From assembly GCF_041333735.1 (NCBI RefSeq), contig NZ_JBGKFB010000001.1, forward strand, positions 1,746,501-1,810,500: 64,000 nt of DNA. The letters are read 5' to 3'. Below the pieces are notes generated by a model that saw nothing but the letters and a program-made list of their open reading frames with translations, was not told the origin of the DNA and ran no database searches. The position numbers were made by a program, and so were the translations under genes. This stretch comes from Veillonella sp. (GTDB taxonomy: Bacteria; Bacillota; Negativicutes; Veillonellales; Veillonellaceae). Shown piece after piece: positions 35,476-43,966 of this stretch (positions are counted from its first letter, which is position 1; each line of letters begins with the position of its first letter).

Positions 35476-36360
35476 ATGCGTATCGGATTCTTCCCAAACA
35501 TGGGGAAAAGCAATATTATGGCAGTTCTAAAAATGGCTGCACATATTTGTAAAGATGAAGGTATCGAAGTATTTTTGCCAGATGATCTCGAATCAGATGC
35601 ACCTGCACGAGTACTTAAGATTCCTGAAACTCATATTTTAAGTCGTCCAGAAATCTTTAAACAAATTGATATTGCCTTTAGTTTTGGTGGTGATGGCACC
35701 ATCATCCATTTGGCAAGACAAATTTACCCATATAATGTACCTGTTTGTGGTATTAACCTTGGTGAGCTAGGCTTTTTAAACCAAATTGAAGTTCATCAAA
35801 TGCAAAGTCATATTAAACGTATTGCAAATGGTGATTATAATATAGAAAAACGCGGACATTTATATGCATATATTGACCGAAATAATGGTAATGAAGAAGA
35901 GTTAGTACCTATTATTAATGAAATCGTTATTACCCGTGCTGAACCAGCAAAAATGGCACGTATTAACATGTCCATCAATAATCAACATACACAAATGTAT
36001 CCTTCAGATGGTTTGATTATTTCCTCTGCAACCGGGTCTACGGGATATAATCTATCCGCAGGTGGTCCTATTATGAAGCCTGATAATAGATCCATTATTG
36101 TTACACCTGTAGCGCCACATCTAATTCAAGGTGTTTCACTTGTATTAGAAGAGCATGATACAATCCAAATCACGATGCCAGAACGTGAACCACAATTACA
36201 TATCTGTATAGACGGTACATTTGACTATACGTTTACCAATAAAGAAACACTACATATAAGCTCTAATCCTGTTTATTGTTTATTCGTACGTTTTAAAGAT
36301 CAATGTTTCTTCGGTACATTATTTAAAAAACTAGCATCTCGTCGTGACGAGTTGTTGTAA
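35476..36360 (+). CDS. nadK: NAD kinase
   Basis: Phosphorylates NAD to NADP with ATP or polyphosphate. The 294 residues contain the catalytic GGDGTIIHLAR motif, NLGELGFLNQIE, the substrate segment INEIVITRAEPAKM, and the glycine-rich ATGSTGYNLSAGGPIM. Length is normal. AGGAG lies before the ATG, ten bases after tlyA. Confidence 0.95.
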   Translation: MRIGFFPNMGKSNIMAVLKMAAHICKDEGIEVFLPDDLESDAPARVLKIPETHILSRPEIFKQIDIAFSFGGDGTIIHLARQIYPYNVPVCGINLGELGFLNQIEVHQMQSHIKRIANGDYNIEKRGHLYAYIDRNNGNEEELVPIINEIVITRAEPAKMARINMSINNQHTQMYPSDGLIISSATGSTGYNLSAGGPIMKPDNRSIIVTPVAPHLIQGVSLVLEEHDTIQITMPEREPQLHICIDGTFDYTFTNKETLHISSNPVYCLFVRFKDQCFFGTLFKKLASRRDELL

Positions 36361-36387
36361 TACTAAAATCTCAAGTGGGGTGATTTT

Positions 36388-36963
36388 GTGATTAACATTA
36401 ACAATGCTGTTCAGTTTCAACATTTAATCTGGGATCGAGTAATGAAACACGCTAATATAGTGGTAGACGCAACATGTGGTAATGGCCATGATTTACTATA
36501 TTTGGCAGAACGAGCAAAAAAGGGCTGTCATCTATATGGCATCGATATTCAAATGAAAGCCATTAATAGCAGCCAAGAGTTATTGCAGTCAAATGATATA
36601 GCACAAGATGTAAGTCTAACATTTATTCATGACTCCCATGATCGTGCATTAGCTAATCAATTAAAAGATGAAGTTATTGATTTAATGATCTTTAACCTAG
36701 GCTATTTACCAGGTGGTGATCATCAAGTTATAACTAAACCGCATCAAACTATTGATGCCATAAATGAAGGCTTAGAAAAATTATCGAAGTCTGGAGTTAT
36801 CACAATTGTTGCTTACCCTGGAACAACAGAAGGGTTTGAAGAAATGCAGATGCTTAAATCGTATTTATCAGATTTAGAACAAAAATTGTATAATGTATGT
36901 CATTGGCATCCAATGAATCAAATCAATAATCCACCTGAGTTATTTATATTGCAAAAACGATAA
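36388..36963 (+). CDS. mnmM: Class I methyltransferase, MnmM/YtqB family
   Basis: SAM-dependent methyltransferase of 191 residues. It matches the YtqB family, whose B. subtilis member (MnmM) methylates the 5-aminomethyl group of wobble uridine to finish mnm5s2U. Visible motifs are VVDATCGNGHDLLYLAE (SAM loop), GIDIQMKAI, and FNLGYLPGGDHQVITKPHQT, the family signature. It starts with GTG behind GGGGTG. A terminator follows, so it closes the block begun at the Gls24 genes. Confidence 0.87.
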   Translation: MININNAVQFQHLIWDRVMKHANIVVDATCGNGHDLLYLAERAKKGCHLYGIDIQMKAINSSQELLQSNDIAQDVSLTFIHDSHDRALANQLKDEVIDLMIFNLGYLPGGDHQVITKPHQTIDAINEGLEKLSKSGVITIVAYPGTTEGFEEMQMLKSYLSDLEQKLYNVCHWHPMNQINNPPELFILQKR

Positions 36964-37012
36964 AACGAAATATATCTTTATTCATTATGAATAAAAGTCA
37001 TAAGAAATATGT

Positions 37013-37036
37013 AAAAGCCCCTTTATAGGGGCTTTT
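37013..37036 (+). terminator. Intrinsic terminator after mnmM
   Basis: AAAAGCCCCT pairs with AGGGGCTTTT around TTAT and is followed by ATTT. Confidence 0.85.
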
Positions 37037-37283
37037 ATTTATACATGTATAATCTTCTAATTTTAAATTATTAATTTCATATAAATAGATGAAGCCTATA
37101 GGATATGTGTTTATACGCTATCAATATATAGAAAGTTAACAATATTTTAAATATTAATATAATATGCATAACTAGTATGAGACATGCAATTTATACCATA
37201 TATTAATTATGAATATATGGTATAATAATAGCAGAAAGATACTATTCTCTTTTATGTGCAAGGTTTAAAAAAGGGAGTTCAAA
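37037..37283 (+). promoter_or_regulatory. argR upstream region with an operator-like palindrome over the promoter
   Basis: About 250 AT-rich bases without a gene. Near the end, TTATACCATATAT (37191-37203) is repeated inverted as ATATATGGTATAA (37213-37225) with a nine-base spacer. The right arm includes an extended -10 promoter (TGG then TATAAT at 37221-37226), so a protein bound to this palindrome would block argR transcription. It does not match the usual ARG box well, although the spacer region holds one TATGAAT half-site. Autoregulation by ArgR is possible but not shown. I see nothing else in the remaining sequence. Confidence 0.55.
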
Positions 37284-37739
37284 ATGAAACGCTATCGCTA
37301 TAACAAAATCAAAGAAATCGTGCAGTCCAAGGCGATTGAAACTCAGGAGGAATTAGCAGCGGCCTTATTAGAAGAAGGTATTGAAGTAACGCAAGCTACA
37401 GTTTCTCGTGATATTAAGGAATTGATGTTAATCAAAATTCCTACAGGCGATGGACACTATCGATATGCATTATCTCCAGAAGAAAATGTAGTTCTATCTC
37501 GTAGTCGAATCAATCGATTATTCCAAGATTCTCTAATTAAGGTAGATCATAGCTTGAATCAAGTTGTATTACATACAATTCCTGGTTCAGCTCAATCCGT
37601 AGCATTTTCTATTGACCATGCAAAATGGTCTGAAATTATTGGTACATTAGCTGGTGATGATACAATTTTGTTAATTGCAAGATCTGAAGCTGAAGTTCCA
37701 GCGATTTTAGCTAAAATTCAAGATTTAATGAAGGACTAA
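37284..37739 (+). CDS. argR: Arginine repressor ArgR
   Basis: DNA-binding regulator of arginine genes, hexameric with arginine as corepressor. The 151 residues have an N-terminal winged helix (RYNKIKEIVQSKAIETQEELAAAL and VTQATVSRDIKELML) and a C-terminal oligomerisation domain with VVLHTIPGSAQSVAFSID and GTLAGDDTILLIAR, which includes the arginine-binding Asp pair. It is followed by recN with a four-base gap, the usual Firmicutes order (ahrC-recN). Confidence 0.95.
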   Translation: MKRYRYNKIKEIVQSKAIETQEELAAALLEEGIEVTQATVSRDIKELMLIKIPTGDGHYRYALSPEENVVLSRSRINRLFQDSLIKVDHSLNQVVLHTIPGSAQSVAFSIDHAKWSEIIGTLAGDDTILLIARSEAEVPAILAKIQDLMKD

Positions 37740-37743
37740 ATAG

Positions 37744-39408
37744 ATGTTAACGCAAATGAGCATTCGCAACTTTGCGTTGATTGAGCAAATGAATATTTCA
37801 TTTAATGATGGCATAACTATCTTTACCGGCGAAACTGGGGCAGGGAAATCCATATTAATGGATGCCTTTAGTATCCTTTTGGGAGAACGCGCAAGCAGCG
37901 AGTTCATTCGTCACGGTAAAGATAGTTTTGTTATAGATGGAATCTTTGATATTGCCGATCACCAAAGTATACAAGAGCTATTAGAATCTAAAAATATTAT
38001 GGTTGAAGAAGGGGAATTAATTCTCTCCCGTTCATTTAATCGCAATGGTAAATCTACTATCTTAGCTAATGATCAACCTATACCATTAAAAGCATTAAAA
38101 GAAATTGGTCAACATTTAGCAGATATTCATGGTCAATATAGCAATCAACGATTGTTAGATGCAGATACTCATCATGAATATTTGGATACGTATAATAAAG
38201 AAGGACAAGTAGCTTATAAGGCCTATTTAGATGCCTATAAAGTATATAAGCAAGCTAAACAAGATGTGGATCACTTACAAGAAAATATGTCTGAACGAGC
38301 GCGTGAGCTCGATATGCTACGATACCAAATTGATGAAATTGAAGAAGCCGGTCTCACTATGGGTGAGGATGTCTCTATTGCAGAAGAATTAAAGCGTCTT
38401 GATAGCTTTGAGCATATTGATAAGGTATTAGGTTCTTGTTATGACGCCTTCTATAATGGACGCCAACCATTACTAGACACTATTAACTCTATCAAGGTAG
38501 AGGTTAATGATCTTGTAAAGTATGATAGTGAATTAAAGGAAGTATCTGAAATGGTTGACTCTGCTTATTTTCAATTAGAGGAAGCAGCCCAATCATTAGA
38601 TCGCTACAGAGATACTATCAGCTATGATGAAGAGCGCTACAAGTATTGCCAAGATCGTGACACATTACTTTATGGGTTAAAGAAAAAATATGGTGAAACT
38701 ATAGAAGAAATTCTAGCATACGAAGAAAAAGCACAAGCCCATTTAGAGGAACTTGAAAGCCTTGTATTTGCACAAGATGAATTAGAGGCTCGTCTTCATA
38801 AGGCGCAAAAAGTGGCAGAAGAGGCTTTAACGGTTTTACATGACATTCGTCAAAAAAATGCAAAAGCTATAGCTGTTGCATTACATCAAGAATTAGTAGA
38901 TTTAGGAATGCCAAAAGGTGATATTCAGTTCCATATAGAGGATGGCGAAGGATTATCTTCTTTAGGTGCTAAATCAATTGAACTACTATTTTCTGCCAAT
39001 AAAGGGGAGCAATTATTACCGCTTCACAAGGTAGCCTCTGGTGGTGAATTAGCTCGTATTGCGCTAGCCTTCAAATCTGTATTCCGTACTGACACTTTCA
39101 AAACAATGGTATTTGATGAAATCGATGTTGGTATCAGTGGAGATATAGCGTTAAAAGTAGCTGAAAAGATTCTACATCTATCTAAAACGAATCAAGTATT
39201 CTGTATCACTCATTTACCTCAAACAGCAAGTATTGCAAAACAACATTATCACTTATCTAAAATAGAGCAAGATGACCGTACAATTTCAACATTATCTGTA
39301 CTTAATGAGGATGAACGAGTTACGCAAATCGCTTCAATGATGTCTGGTCGAGGTATGTCGTCAACAGCATTAGCAGCAGCTAAAGAACTAATTGCCCATT
39401 TTAATTGA
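37744..39408 (+). CDS. recN: DNA repair protein RecN
   Basis: SMC-like ATPase that acts early in double-strand break repair. The 554 residues have a Walker A GETGAGKSILMDAFSILLG at the N-terminus, a central coiled-coil region (about 160-370), an ABC-type signature SGGELARIALAFK, and Walker B TMVFDEIDVGISGDIA. No SOS box is visible close to the start; it is likely transcribed with argR. The -35 of the next promoter overlaps its stop codon. Confidence 0.95.
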   Translation: MLTQMSIRNFALIEQMNISFNDGITIFTGETGAGKSILMDAFSILLGERASSEFIRHGKDSFVIDGIFDIADHQSIQELLESKNIMVEEGELILSRSFNRNGKSTILANDQPIPLKALKEIGQHLADIHGQYSNQRLLDADTHHEYLDTYNKEGQVAYKAYLDAYKVYKQAKQDVDHLQENMSERARELDMLRYQIDEIEEAGLTMGEDVSIAEELKRLDSFEHIDKVLGSCYDAFYNGRQPLLDTINSIKVEVNDLVKYDSELKEVSEMVDSAYFQLEEAAQSLDRYRDTISYDEERYKYCQDRDTLLYGLKKKYGETIEEILAYEEKAQAHLEELESLVFAQDELEARLHKAQKVAEEALTVLHDIRQKNAKAIAVALHQELVDLGMPKGDIQFHIEDGEGLSSLGAKSIELLFSANKGEQLLPLHKVASGGELARIALAFKSVFRTDTFKTMVFDEIDVGISGDIALKVAEKILHLSKTNQVFCITHLPQTASIAKQHYHLSKIEQDDRTISTLSVLNEDERVTQIASMMSGRGMSSTALAAAKELIAHFN

Positions 39409-39433
39409 CTAAAATCGCATAATTACTTATACT
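39405..39433 (+). promoter_or_regulatory. Promoter for the lysine riboswitch/dapB operon
   Basis: TTGACT at 39405-39410 (overlapping the recN stop) and TATACT at 39428-39433 are 17 bases apart. Transcription would begin near 39440, 15 bases before the riboswitch. Confidence 0.75.
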
Positions 39434-39454
39434 AATAGTATTAAGTGAATATGT

Positions 39455-39616
39455 TGATAGAGGTGCGAGTATAAATAGTAATCATGAGGAGTAGGCATGC
39501 ATTGATCCATGATAAAAGGGATGCTTGCCGAAGTTCGGTGATTGCGACTCATCGTTCTGGTTGTCTATTTAATAAATGGACGACTGTCATCAATTTGAAT
39601 TGGTGGAGTGCTATCA
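39455..39616 (+). ncRNA. Lysine riboswitch (L box)
   Basis: The region has the conserved lysine aptamer start AGAGGTGCGAGTATAA, the internal GGAGTAGGCATGC and GCCGAAG elements, and the closing GGAGTGCTATC. The outer P1 helix is seen directly: TGATAG at 39455-39460 pairs with CTATCA at 39611-39616. Lysine binding would favour the terminator at 39658-39685 and switch off dapB-asd-dapA. An open frame running through this stretch is incidental. Confidence 0.93.
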
Positions 39617-39657
39617 TTGAGCTTTTAGTAACAGTTATAAGCTATATAAACTATAAG

Positions 39658-39685
39658 GCCAGTGGATGCATCCACTGGCTTTTTT
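39658..39685 (+). terminator. Riboswitch-controlled terminator before dapB
   Basis: GCCAGTGGA pairs perfectly with TCCACTGGC around TGCA and is followed by six T. The ribosome binding site of dapB starts right after the T-run, so control is by transcription termination. Confidence 0.9.
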
Positions 39686-39695
39686 GGAGGTATAT

Positions 39696-40493
39696 ATGAT
39701 TCGAGTAATGGTAAATGGCGCTGGCGGTAAAATGGGCCGCGAAGTAGTCAAAGCAGTACATAATGATCCTGAATTAACATTAGTAGGCGGCATCGATCCT
39801 ACTAAGGCAGGTCAAGATGTAGGCTCCGTAGCAGGCATCGAACAATTAGGAATTACAATGAATGCCTCCATCGATGAGGTTCTAGGTACTAATAAACCTG
39901 ATGTAATTGTAGATTTTACAAATCCTGCTGTTATTTATGAAAATGCTAAAAAAATGTTATCTGCAGGTATTCATGTAGTTATTGGTACTACAGGTTTAAC
40001 TGCGGAACAACGTGACGAATTAGATGCTATTGGTCGCCAAAATAATGCAAACTGCCTTGTTGCACCTAATTTCTCTCTTGGTGCAGTTATGATGATGAAG
40101 GTTTCTGCAGAATTGGCACCATATTTCCCTAATGTAGAGATTATTGAACTACATCATAACCATAAATACGATGCCCCATCTGGTACATCTATTTTAACAG
40201 CTAAATTAATTAACGAAGCTAAACAAGCGGCGAATGCAACGCCTGATGAGGATTTGACTCGTGAAAGTTTACCAGGTGCTCGTGGCGCTAAGGTTGATGA
40301 CGTAACAATCCACAGCGTTCGTTTACCTGGTTACGTAGCTCACCAAGAAGTACTATTTGGTGGCTATGATGAAACGTTAACAATTCGTCACGATAGTTTA
40401 AGCCGACTTTCCTTTATGCCAGGTGTAGTATTAGCATGTAAAAAAATTAGTGCTAAAACGGGTTTAACTTACGGCTTAGAGCATTATTTATAA
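39696..40493 (+). CDS. dapB: 4-hydroxy-tetrahydrodipicolinate reductase
   Basis: Second committed step of diaminopimelate/lysine synthesis. The 265 residues have the NAD(P)-binding VNGAGGKMGREVVKAV at the N-terminus, the IGTTGLTAEQ loop, and the substrate region ELHHNHKYDAPSGTSILTAKL with the catalytic His/Lys. The ATG at 39696 lies after GGAGG; an in-frame start at 39666 is inside the terminator hairpin. First gene of the lysine-regulated operon. Confidence 0.96.
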   Translation: MIRVMVNGAGGKMGREVVKAVHNDPELTLVGGIDPTKAGQDVGSVAGIEQLGITMNASIDEVLGTNKPDVIVDFTNPAVIYENAKKMLSAGIHVVIGTTGLTAEQRDELDAIGRQNNANCLVAPNFSLGAVMMMKVSAELAPYFPNVEIIELHHNHKYDAPSGTSILTAKLINEAKQAANATPDEDLTRESLPGARGAKVDDVTIHSVRLPGYVAHQEVLFGGYDETLTIRHDSLSRLSFMPGVVLACKKISAKTGLTYGLEHYL

Positions 40494-40516
40494 TATTAGA
40501 GCAAGGAGATATAGTA

Positions 40517-41548
40517 ATGAAAAAACCTAATGTTGCAATTCTTGGTGCTACTGGTGCAGTAGGTGCTGAATTTATTACACTTATTGAAGAGCGTAATTTC
40601 CCATATGAAAATTTAAAATTGTTGGCATCTGCTCGTTCTGCAGGTACTGAACTTACAGTGAATGGAAAAACATATGTAGTAGAGGAAGCAAAACCAGAAT
40701 CCTTTGAAAATATTGATATCGCTTTATTTGCAGGTGGTTCTATTTCTAAAACATTAGCACCAGAAGCAGCTAAACGTGGTGCAATTGTTATCGATAACTC
40801 TAGTGCATTCCGTATGGATCCTGAAGTACCTCTAGTTGTACCTGAAGTAAATCCAGAAGATATCTTAAAACATAAAGGTATTATTGCTAACCCAAATTGC
40901 TCTACTATTATTATGAGCTTAGGTTTAAAACCACTACATGATATTTCTCCAATTAAACGCATCGTTGTAAGTACATATCAAGCAGTATCAGGTGCTGGTA
41001 AAGAGGGTATTGAAGAACTTGAAAATCAAGTAAAACAATATACTGCTGGCGAAGAAATGACTGCAAACTTATTGCCAACAGGATCTGCACCTAAACATTA
41101 TCCTGTAGCATTTAACTTATTGCCACAAATCGATGTGTTCTTGGACAATGATTACACAAAAGAAGAAATGAAAATGGTCAATGAAACACAAAAAATTCTT
41201 CATGACGACACAATTCAAGTAGTACCAACTACTGTACGTGTTCCAGTGTATCGTTCCCACTCTGAATCTGTTTTAGTAGAAACAGCTGAACCAGTTTCTG
41301 TAGAAGCTTTCAGAGCAGCATGTGAAAAATTCCCAGGTTTACAAGTAAAAGATAACCCTGCAGAACAAATTTATCCAATGCCATTATATACGTCTAATCA
41401 AAACGACTGTGAAATCGGTCGTATTCGTAAAGATTTATATAACGACAAAGGTATGAATTTCTGGATTGTAGGGGACCAAATTCGTAAAGGTGCAGCACTT
41501 AATGCGTTGCAAATTGCTGAGTACTTGGTAGAAAAACAAGCATTTTAA
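40517..41548 (+). CDS. asd: Aspartate-semialdehyde dehydrogenase
   Basis: Makes aspartate semialdehyde from aspartyl phosphate with NADPH; this feeds DapA here and homoserine dehydrogenase at 15.8 kb. The 343 residues show VAILGATGAVGAEFI (cofactor loop), the catalytic Cys in IANPNCSTI, YQAVSGAGKEG, and VPVYRSHSESV with the acid-base His. It follows dapB behind AAGGAG. Confidence 0.96.
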   Translation: MKKPNVAILGATGAVGAEFITLIEERNFPYENLKLLASARSAGTELTVNGKTYVVEEAKPESFENIDIALFAGGSISKTLAPEAAKRGAIVIDNSSAFRMDPEVPLVVPEVNPEDILKHKGIIANPNCSTIIMSLGLKPLHDISPIKRIVVSTYQAVSGAGKEGIEELENQVKQYTAGEEMTANLLPTGSAPKHYPVAFNLLPQIDVFLDNDYTKEEMKMVNETQKILHDDTIQVVPTTVRVPVYRSHSESVLVETAEPVSVEAFRAACEKFPGLQVKDNPAEQIYPMPLYTSNQNDCEIGRIRKDLYNDKGMNFWIVGDQIRKGAALNALQIAEYLVEKQAF

Positions 41549-41569
41549 TCTATCAAGGGGAGGACAGAT

Positions 41570-42457
41570 ATGAAAACCTTTGGTCGAGTATTAACGGCTA
41601 TGATTACATCATTTAATAATGATGGATCCCTTAACATAGAAAATAGTGTAGCTATTGCTCATCATTTATTAGATAATGGATCTGATGGACTCGTTGTATG
41701 CGGTACAACAGGGGAAAATCCATCCATGACGAAAGAGGATAAATTAGCATTATTTACAGCTATCGCTAAAGAATGTGGTCATAAAGGTTCCATTATTGCT
41801 AATGTAGGTTCAAATGACACAAAAGCTTCTGTAGACTTTGTAAAAGAAGTATCTAAAATTGATGGAATCGATGGTTTATTAGTTGTAGTACCTTACTACA
41901 ATAAGCCAAATCAACAAGGTCAATACTTACACTTTAAAGCTATTGCAGAGGCTACTACACTGCCAATCATGGTGTATAATGTACCAAGCCGTGTAGGAAC
42001 AGGCATTTTCCCAACAACACTAGCACAATTACATAGTGAGTATCCACATGTATGCGCGATTAAAGAGGCTAGTGGCAATCTTATGATTGCATCTGAAATT
42101 AAACGCTTAATGCCTGAGGATGACTTCATGGTATATAGTGGAGATGATGGTCTTACATTGCCAATGCTATCTGTAGGTGCATGTGGTGTTGTATCCGTAG
42201 TTTCTCATGTAGCGGGCAAAGATATGAATGCTATGATTCAAGCTTATGAATCTGGTCATAATCACGAAGCACTTCGTATTCATCAAAGCTTAGCGGATAT
42301 CATAAAAGCTATGTTTATTACTACAAATCCTATTCCTGTTAAATATGCAGTCCGTAAAATAGGTTTACCTGCTGGTGTATTTAATTTGCCAATGTGTGAC
42401 CCTAGTGCCGAAGAAGCAGCATATATTGATAAAGCGTTAACAGAATATATAAAATAA
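41570..42457 (+). CDS. dapA: 4-hydroxy-tetrahydrodipicolinate synthase
   Basis: Condenses pyruvate with aspartate semialdehyde, the first lysine-specific step. The 295 residues form the expected TIM barrel with VVCGTTGENPSMTKEDK (Thr-Thr motif), the Tyr of MVYNVPSRVG, and the Schiff-base lysine in CAIKEASGNL. Aspartokinase is not in the window. A terminator follows within five bases. Confidence 0.96.
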   Translation: MKTFGRVLTAMITSFNNDGSLNIENSVAIAHHLLDNGSDGLVVCGTTGENPSMTKEDKLALFTAIAKECGHKGSIIANVGSNDTKASVDFVKEVSKIDGIDGLLVVVPYYNKPNQQGQYLHFKAIAEATTLPIMVYNVPSRVGTGIFPTTLAQLHSEYPHVCAIKEASGNLMIASEIKRLMPEDDFMVYSGDDGLTLPMLSVGACGVVSVVSHVAGKDMNAMIQAYESGHNHEALRIHQSLADIIKAMFITTNPIPVKYAVRKIGLPAGVFNLPMCDPSAEEAAYIDKALTEYIK

Positions 42458-42461
42458 AATA

Positions 42462-42497
42462 AAAACAGGAGCTATTTAATATAGCTTCTGTTTTTTA
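42462..42497 (+). terminator. Terminator after dapA
   Basis: AAAACAGGAGCTAT pairs with ATAGCTTCTGTTTT (one G-U pair) around TTAAT, followed by further T. The T-run touches the panD remnant. Confidence 0.85.
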
Positions 42498-42591
42498 TGT
42501 AGGGAGCATTACTATTGATACAGACCTATTGAATGCATCTGGAATACGAGAATATGAGCAAGTTCAAATTGTAAATATTAATATAGTTTAA
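42496..42591 (+). pseudogene. panD: Remnant of aspartate 1-decarboxylase (panD)
   Basis: Thirty-one codons read YVGSITIDTDLLNASG followed by IREYEQVQIVNINIV and a stop. This matches the part of PanD that starts at the self-cleaving Gly-Ser pair (normally YVGSITID) and runs through the KVQIVN-type strand. The N-terminal 21 or so residues and everything after about residue 52 are missing, there is no start codon or ribosome binding site, and the fragment begins in the T-run of the dapA terminator. It is therefore a decayed remnant. PanD makes beta-alanine for pantothenate. Confidence 0.8.
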
Positions 42592-42619
42592 CATAATATA
42601 TAAACTTAATAGATACAAT

Positions 42620-42652
42620 AAAAAACCGGCAACCATAAGTTGCCGGTTTTTT
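42620..42652 (-). terminator. Terminator after lexA
   Basis: AAAAAACCGGCAAC pairs perfectly with GTTGCCGGTTTTTT around five bases. It abuts the lexA stop codon on the minus strand. Confidence 0.9.
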
Positions 42653-43324
42653 CTATATTCTATCTCGTACAAGACCAATGACAAGACCTTCAATATGACA
42701 ATCATCTACAATGATTGGATCGAAATCATCATTTTCTGGTTGTAAACGAATATGTCCATTTTCTTTATAAAAACGTTTTACTGTAGCTTCGTCATCAATA
42801 CGTGCTACAACTACATCACCATTATTAGCCGTATTTTGATGGCGTACGATGAGCATATCACCTTCATACATACCAATATTCATCATGGATTCGCCTTGAA
42901 CACGTAGTAAGAAGCAGTCAGAATCACCAGTTAATTGAACAGGTAATGTAAGAGTAGACTCTAAATTTTCTACCGCTGTAATAGGCATACCTGCTTGTAC
43001 AGTACCAATAAGAGGAACTTGTTTTAATCCAGCCCCTAAGAATTCAAAATTATCAGAACTAGATGTTTCATTACCGTCTACAGAAATAGAAGGTTTTGTA
43101 TCCTCTAATACTGTAATAGCGCGATTTTTATTAGGATCACGCTTAATATAACCAAACTTTTCAAGAGCATTCAAGTGAGATTGCACAGTAGAAGTAGAAC
43201 TAAGGCCTACATGCGTACAGATTTCTCGAACAGTAGGACAACGATATTCATTATGTAAAGAGTCCTTAATAAAATCTAATATACGGCGCTGTTTTGTATT
43301 AATATCTGTAGCAGGGCGTCTCAC
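42653..43324 (-). CDS. lexA: SOS repressor LexA
   Basis: Represses DNA-damage genes and self-cleaves when RecA is activated. The 223 residues have an N-terminal winged helix (KQRRILDFIKDSLHNEYRCP, VREICTHVGLSSTSTVQSHL) and a C-terminal S24 protease domain with cleavage site Ala111-Gly112 (GTVQAGMP), catalytic Ser146 (QGESMMNIG) and Lys183 (EATVKRFYK). It begins with GTG after GGAGG. It is transcribed away from the yneA-like gene, and an SOS box overlaps its promoter -35, consistent with autoregulation. Confidence 0.96.
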   Translation of the reverse strand: MRRPATDINTKQRRILDFIKDSLHNEYRCPTVREICTHVGLSSTSTVQSHLNALEKFGYIKRDPNKNRAITVLEDTKPSISVDGNETSSSDNFEFLGAGLKQVPLIGTVQAGMPITAVENLESTLTLPVQLTGDSDCFLLRVQGESMMNIGMYEGDMLIVRHQNTANNGDVVVARIDDEATVKRFYKENGHIRLQPENDDFDPIIVDDCHIEGLVIGLVRDRI

Positions 43325-43441
43325 GATAAACCTCCATAGTCAATGTAACGTCAAAATAATATCAATATATATATGTGGAAAAATTTACTCATTTTGTACT
43401 ATATAATAAATACATAAGATAATTATTAATCTTATATACCT

Positions 43442-43543
43442 ATTATAGGCAATTTTAAAAGTTTTTGCAAACATTTGTTCTAAAACACTTGACCGAACAT
43501 TCGTTCGTGTGCTAATATAAGCATGTAAACAAACAAATGTTCT
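43442..43543. promoter_or_regulatory. Divergent lexA/yneA-like control region with three SOS boxes
   Basis: Three LexA-type sites of the GAACN4GTTC kind are present: CAAACATTTGTTCT (43468-43481), CGAACATTCGTTCG (43494-43507) and CAAACAAATGTTCT (43530-43543). The minus-strand lexA promoter (TTGCAA 43470-43465, TATAAT 43447-43442, 17-base spacer) overlaps the first. The plus-strand promoter (TTGACC 43489-43494, extended -10 TGC TAATAT 43513-43518, 18-base spacer) contains the second, and the third lies just downstream of it. LexA bound here would shut off both genes. Confidence 0.88.
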
Positions 43544-43578
43544 CAGATATTATGTTCGATGTAAATGTGAGGTATGAG

Positions 43579-43887
43579 ATGAAAAATATATTGATGATGG
43601 TAGGAATGTGCTTAACAATCTTGTTCGGCTATAATATGACAAATCCTGTAACAGCTACAAATACACATGCAGTACGTGAAGTAAAGGTACAAGCAGGCGA
43701 TACAATGTGGGATATTGCAGCTCGCACAGCTCATAAAGATATGGATGTTCGTGAAATGGTATATGCCATGAAAGAACTTAACAATATCAGTGATTCTGGT
43801 ACACTGGTACCTGGTACAGTTTTAAAGGTACCAGCACATAAAACTGATAGTCCAGTTAGAGCTTTGGACTATGTGGCTCAAAACTAA
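43579..43887 (+). CDS. LysM-domain protein, YneA-like SOS cell-division inhibitor
   Basis: Short exported or membrane-anchored protein of 102 residues: a hydrophobic N-terminal helix (about 3-22) and a LysM peptidoglycan-binding domain (VQAGDTMWDIAAR through VPGTVLKVPAHK, about 35-85). Size, layout, position divergent from lexA and the SOS-controlled promoter all match YneA, which delays septation after DNA damage in Firmicutes. The ATG at 43579 follows GAGG; ATGs at 43537 and 43555 lack one. The protein sequence alone is weakly conserved, so function rests on context. Confidence 0.83.
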   Translation: MKNILMMVGMCLTILFGYNMTNPVTATNTHAVREVKVQAGDTMWDIAARTAHKDMDVREMVYAMKELNNISDSGTLVPGTVLKVPAHKTDSPVRALDYVAQN

Positions 43888-43911
43888 ATATATATGGGTG
43901 TAACCCACACA

Positions 43912-43945
43912 AAAAAGCAGCTACTCAATAGAGATAGCTGCTTTT
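43912..43945. terminator. Bidirectional terminator
   Basis: AAAAAGCAGCTA pairs perfectly with TAGCTGCTTTTT around ten bases. It serves the yneA-like gene and the converging recombinase gene. Confidence 0.85.
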
Positions 43946-43966
43946 TGTTGTTTCATGTATGTTATT

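Noticed and set aside
36984..37004. ARG box in the sequence after mnmM (TTATGAAT...GTCATAA)
   Set aside because: The second half lacks the ATTCA core, the spacing is off by a base, and it lies upstream of a terminator, about 280 bases from argR.
39484..39699. Open frame of 71 codons before dapB
   Set aside because: It runs through the lysine riboswitch aptamer and the terminator hairpin, has no ribosome binding site, and its sequence is explained by the RNA structure.
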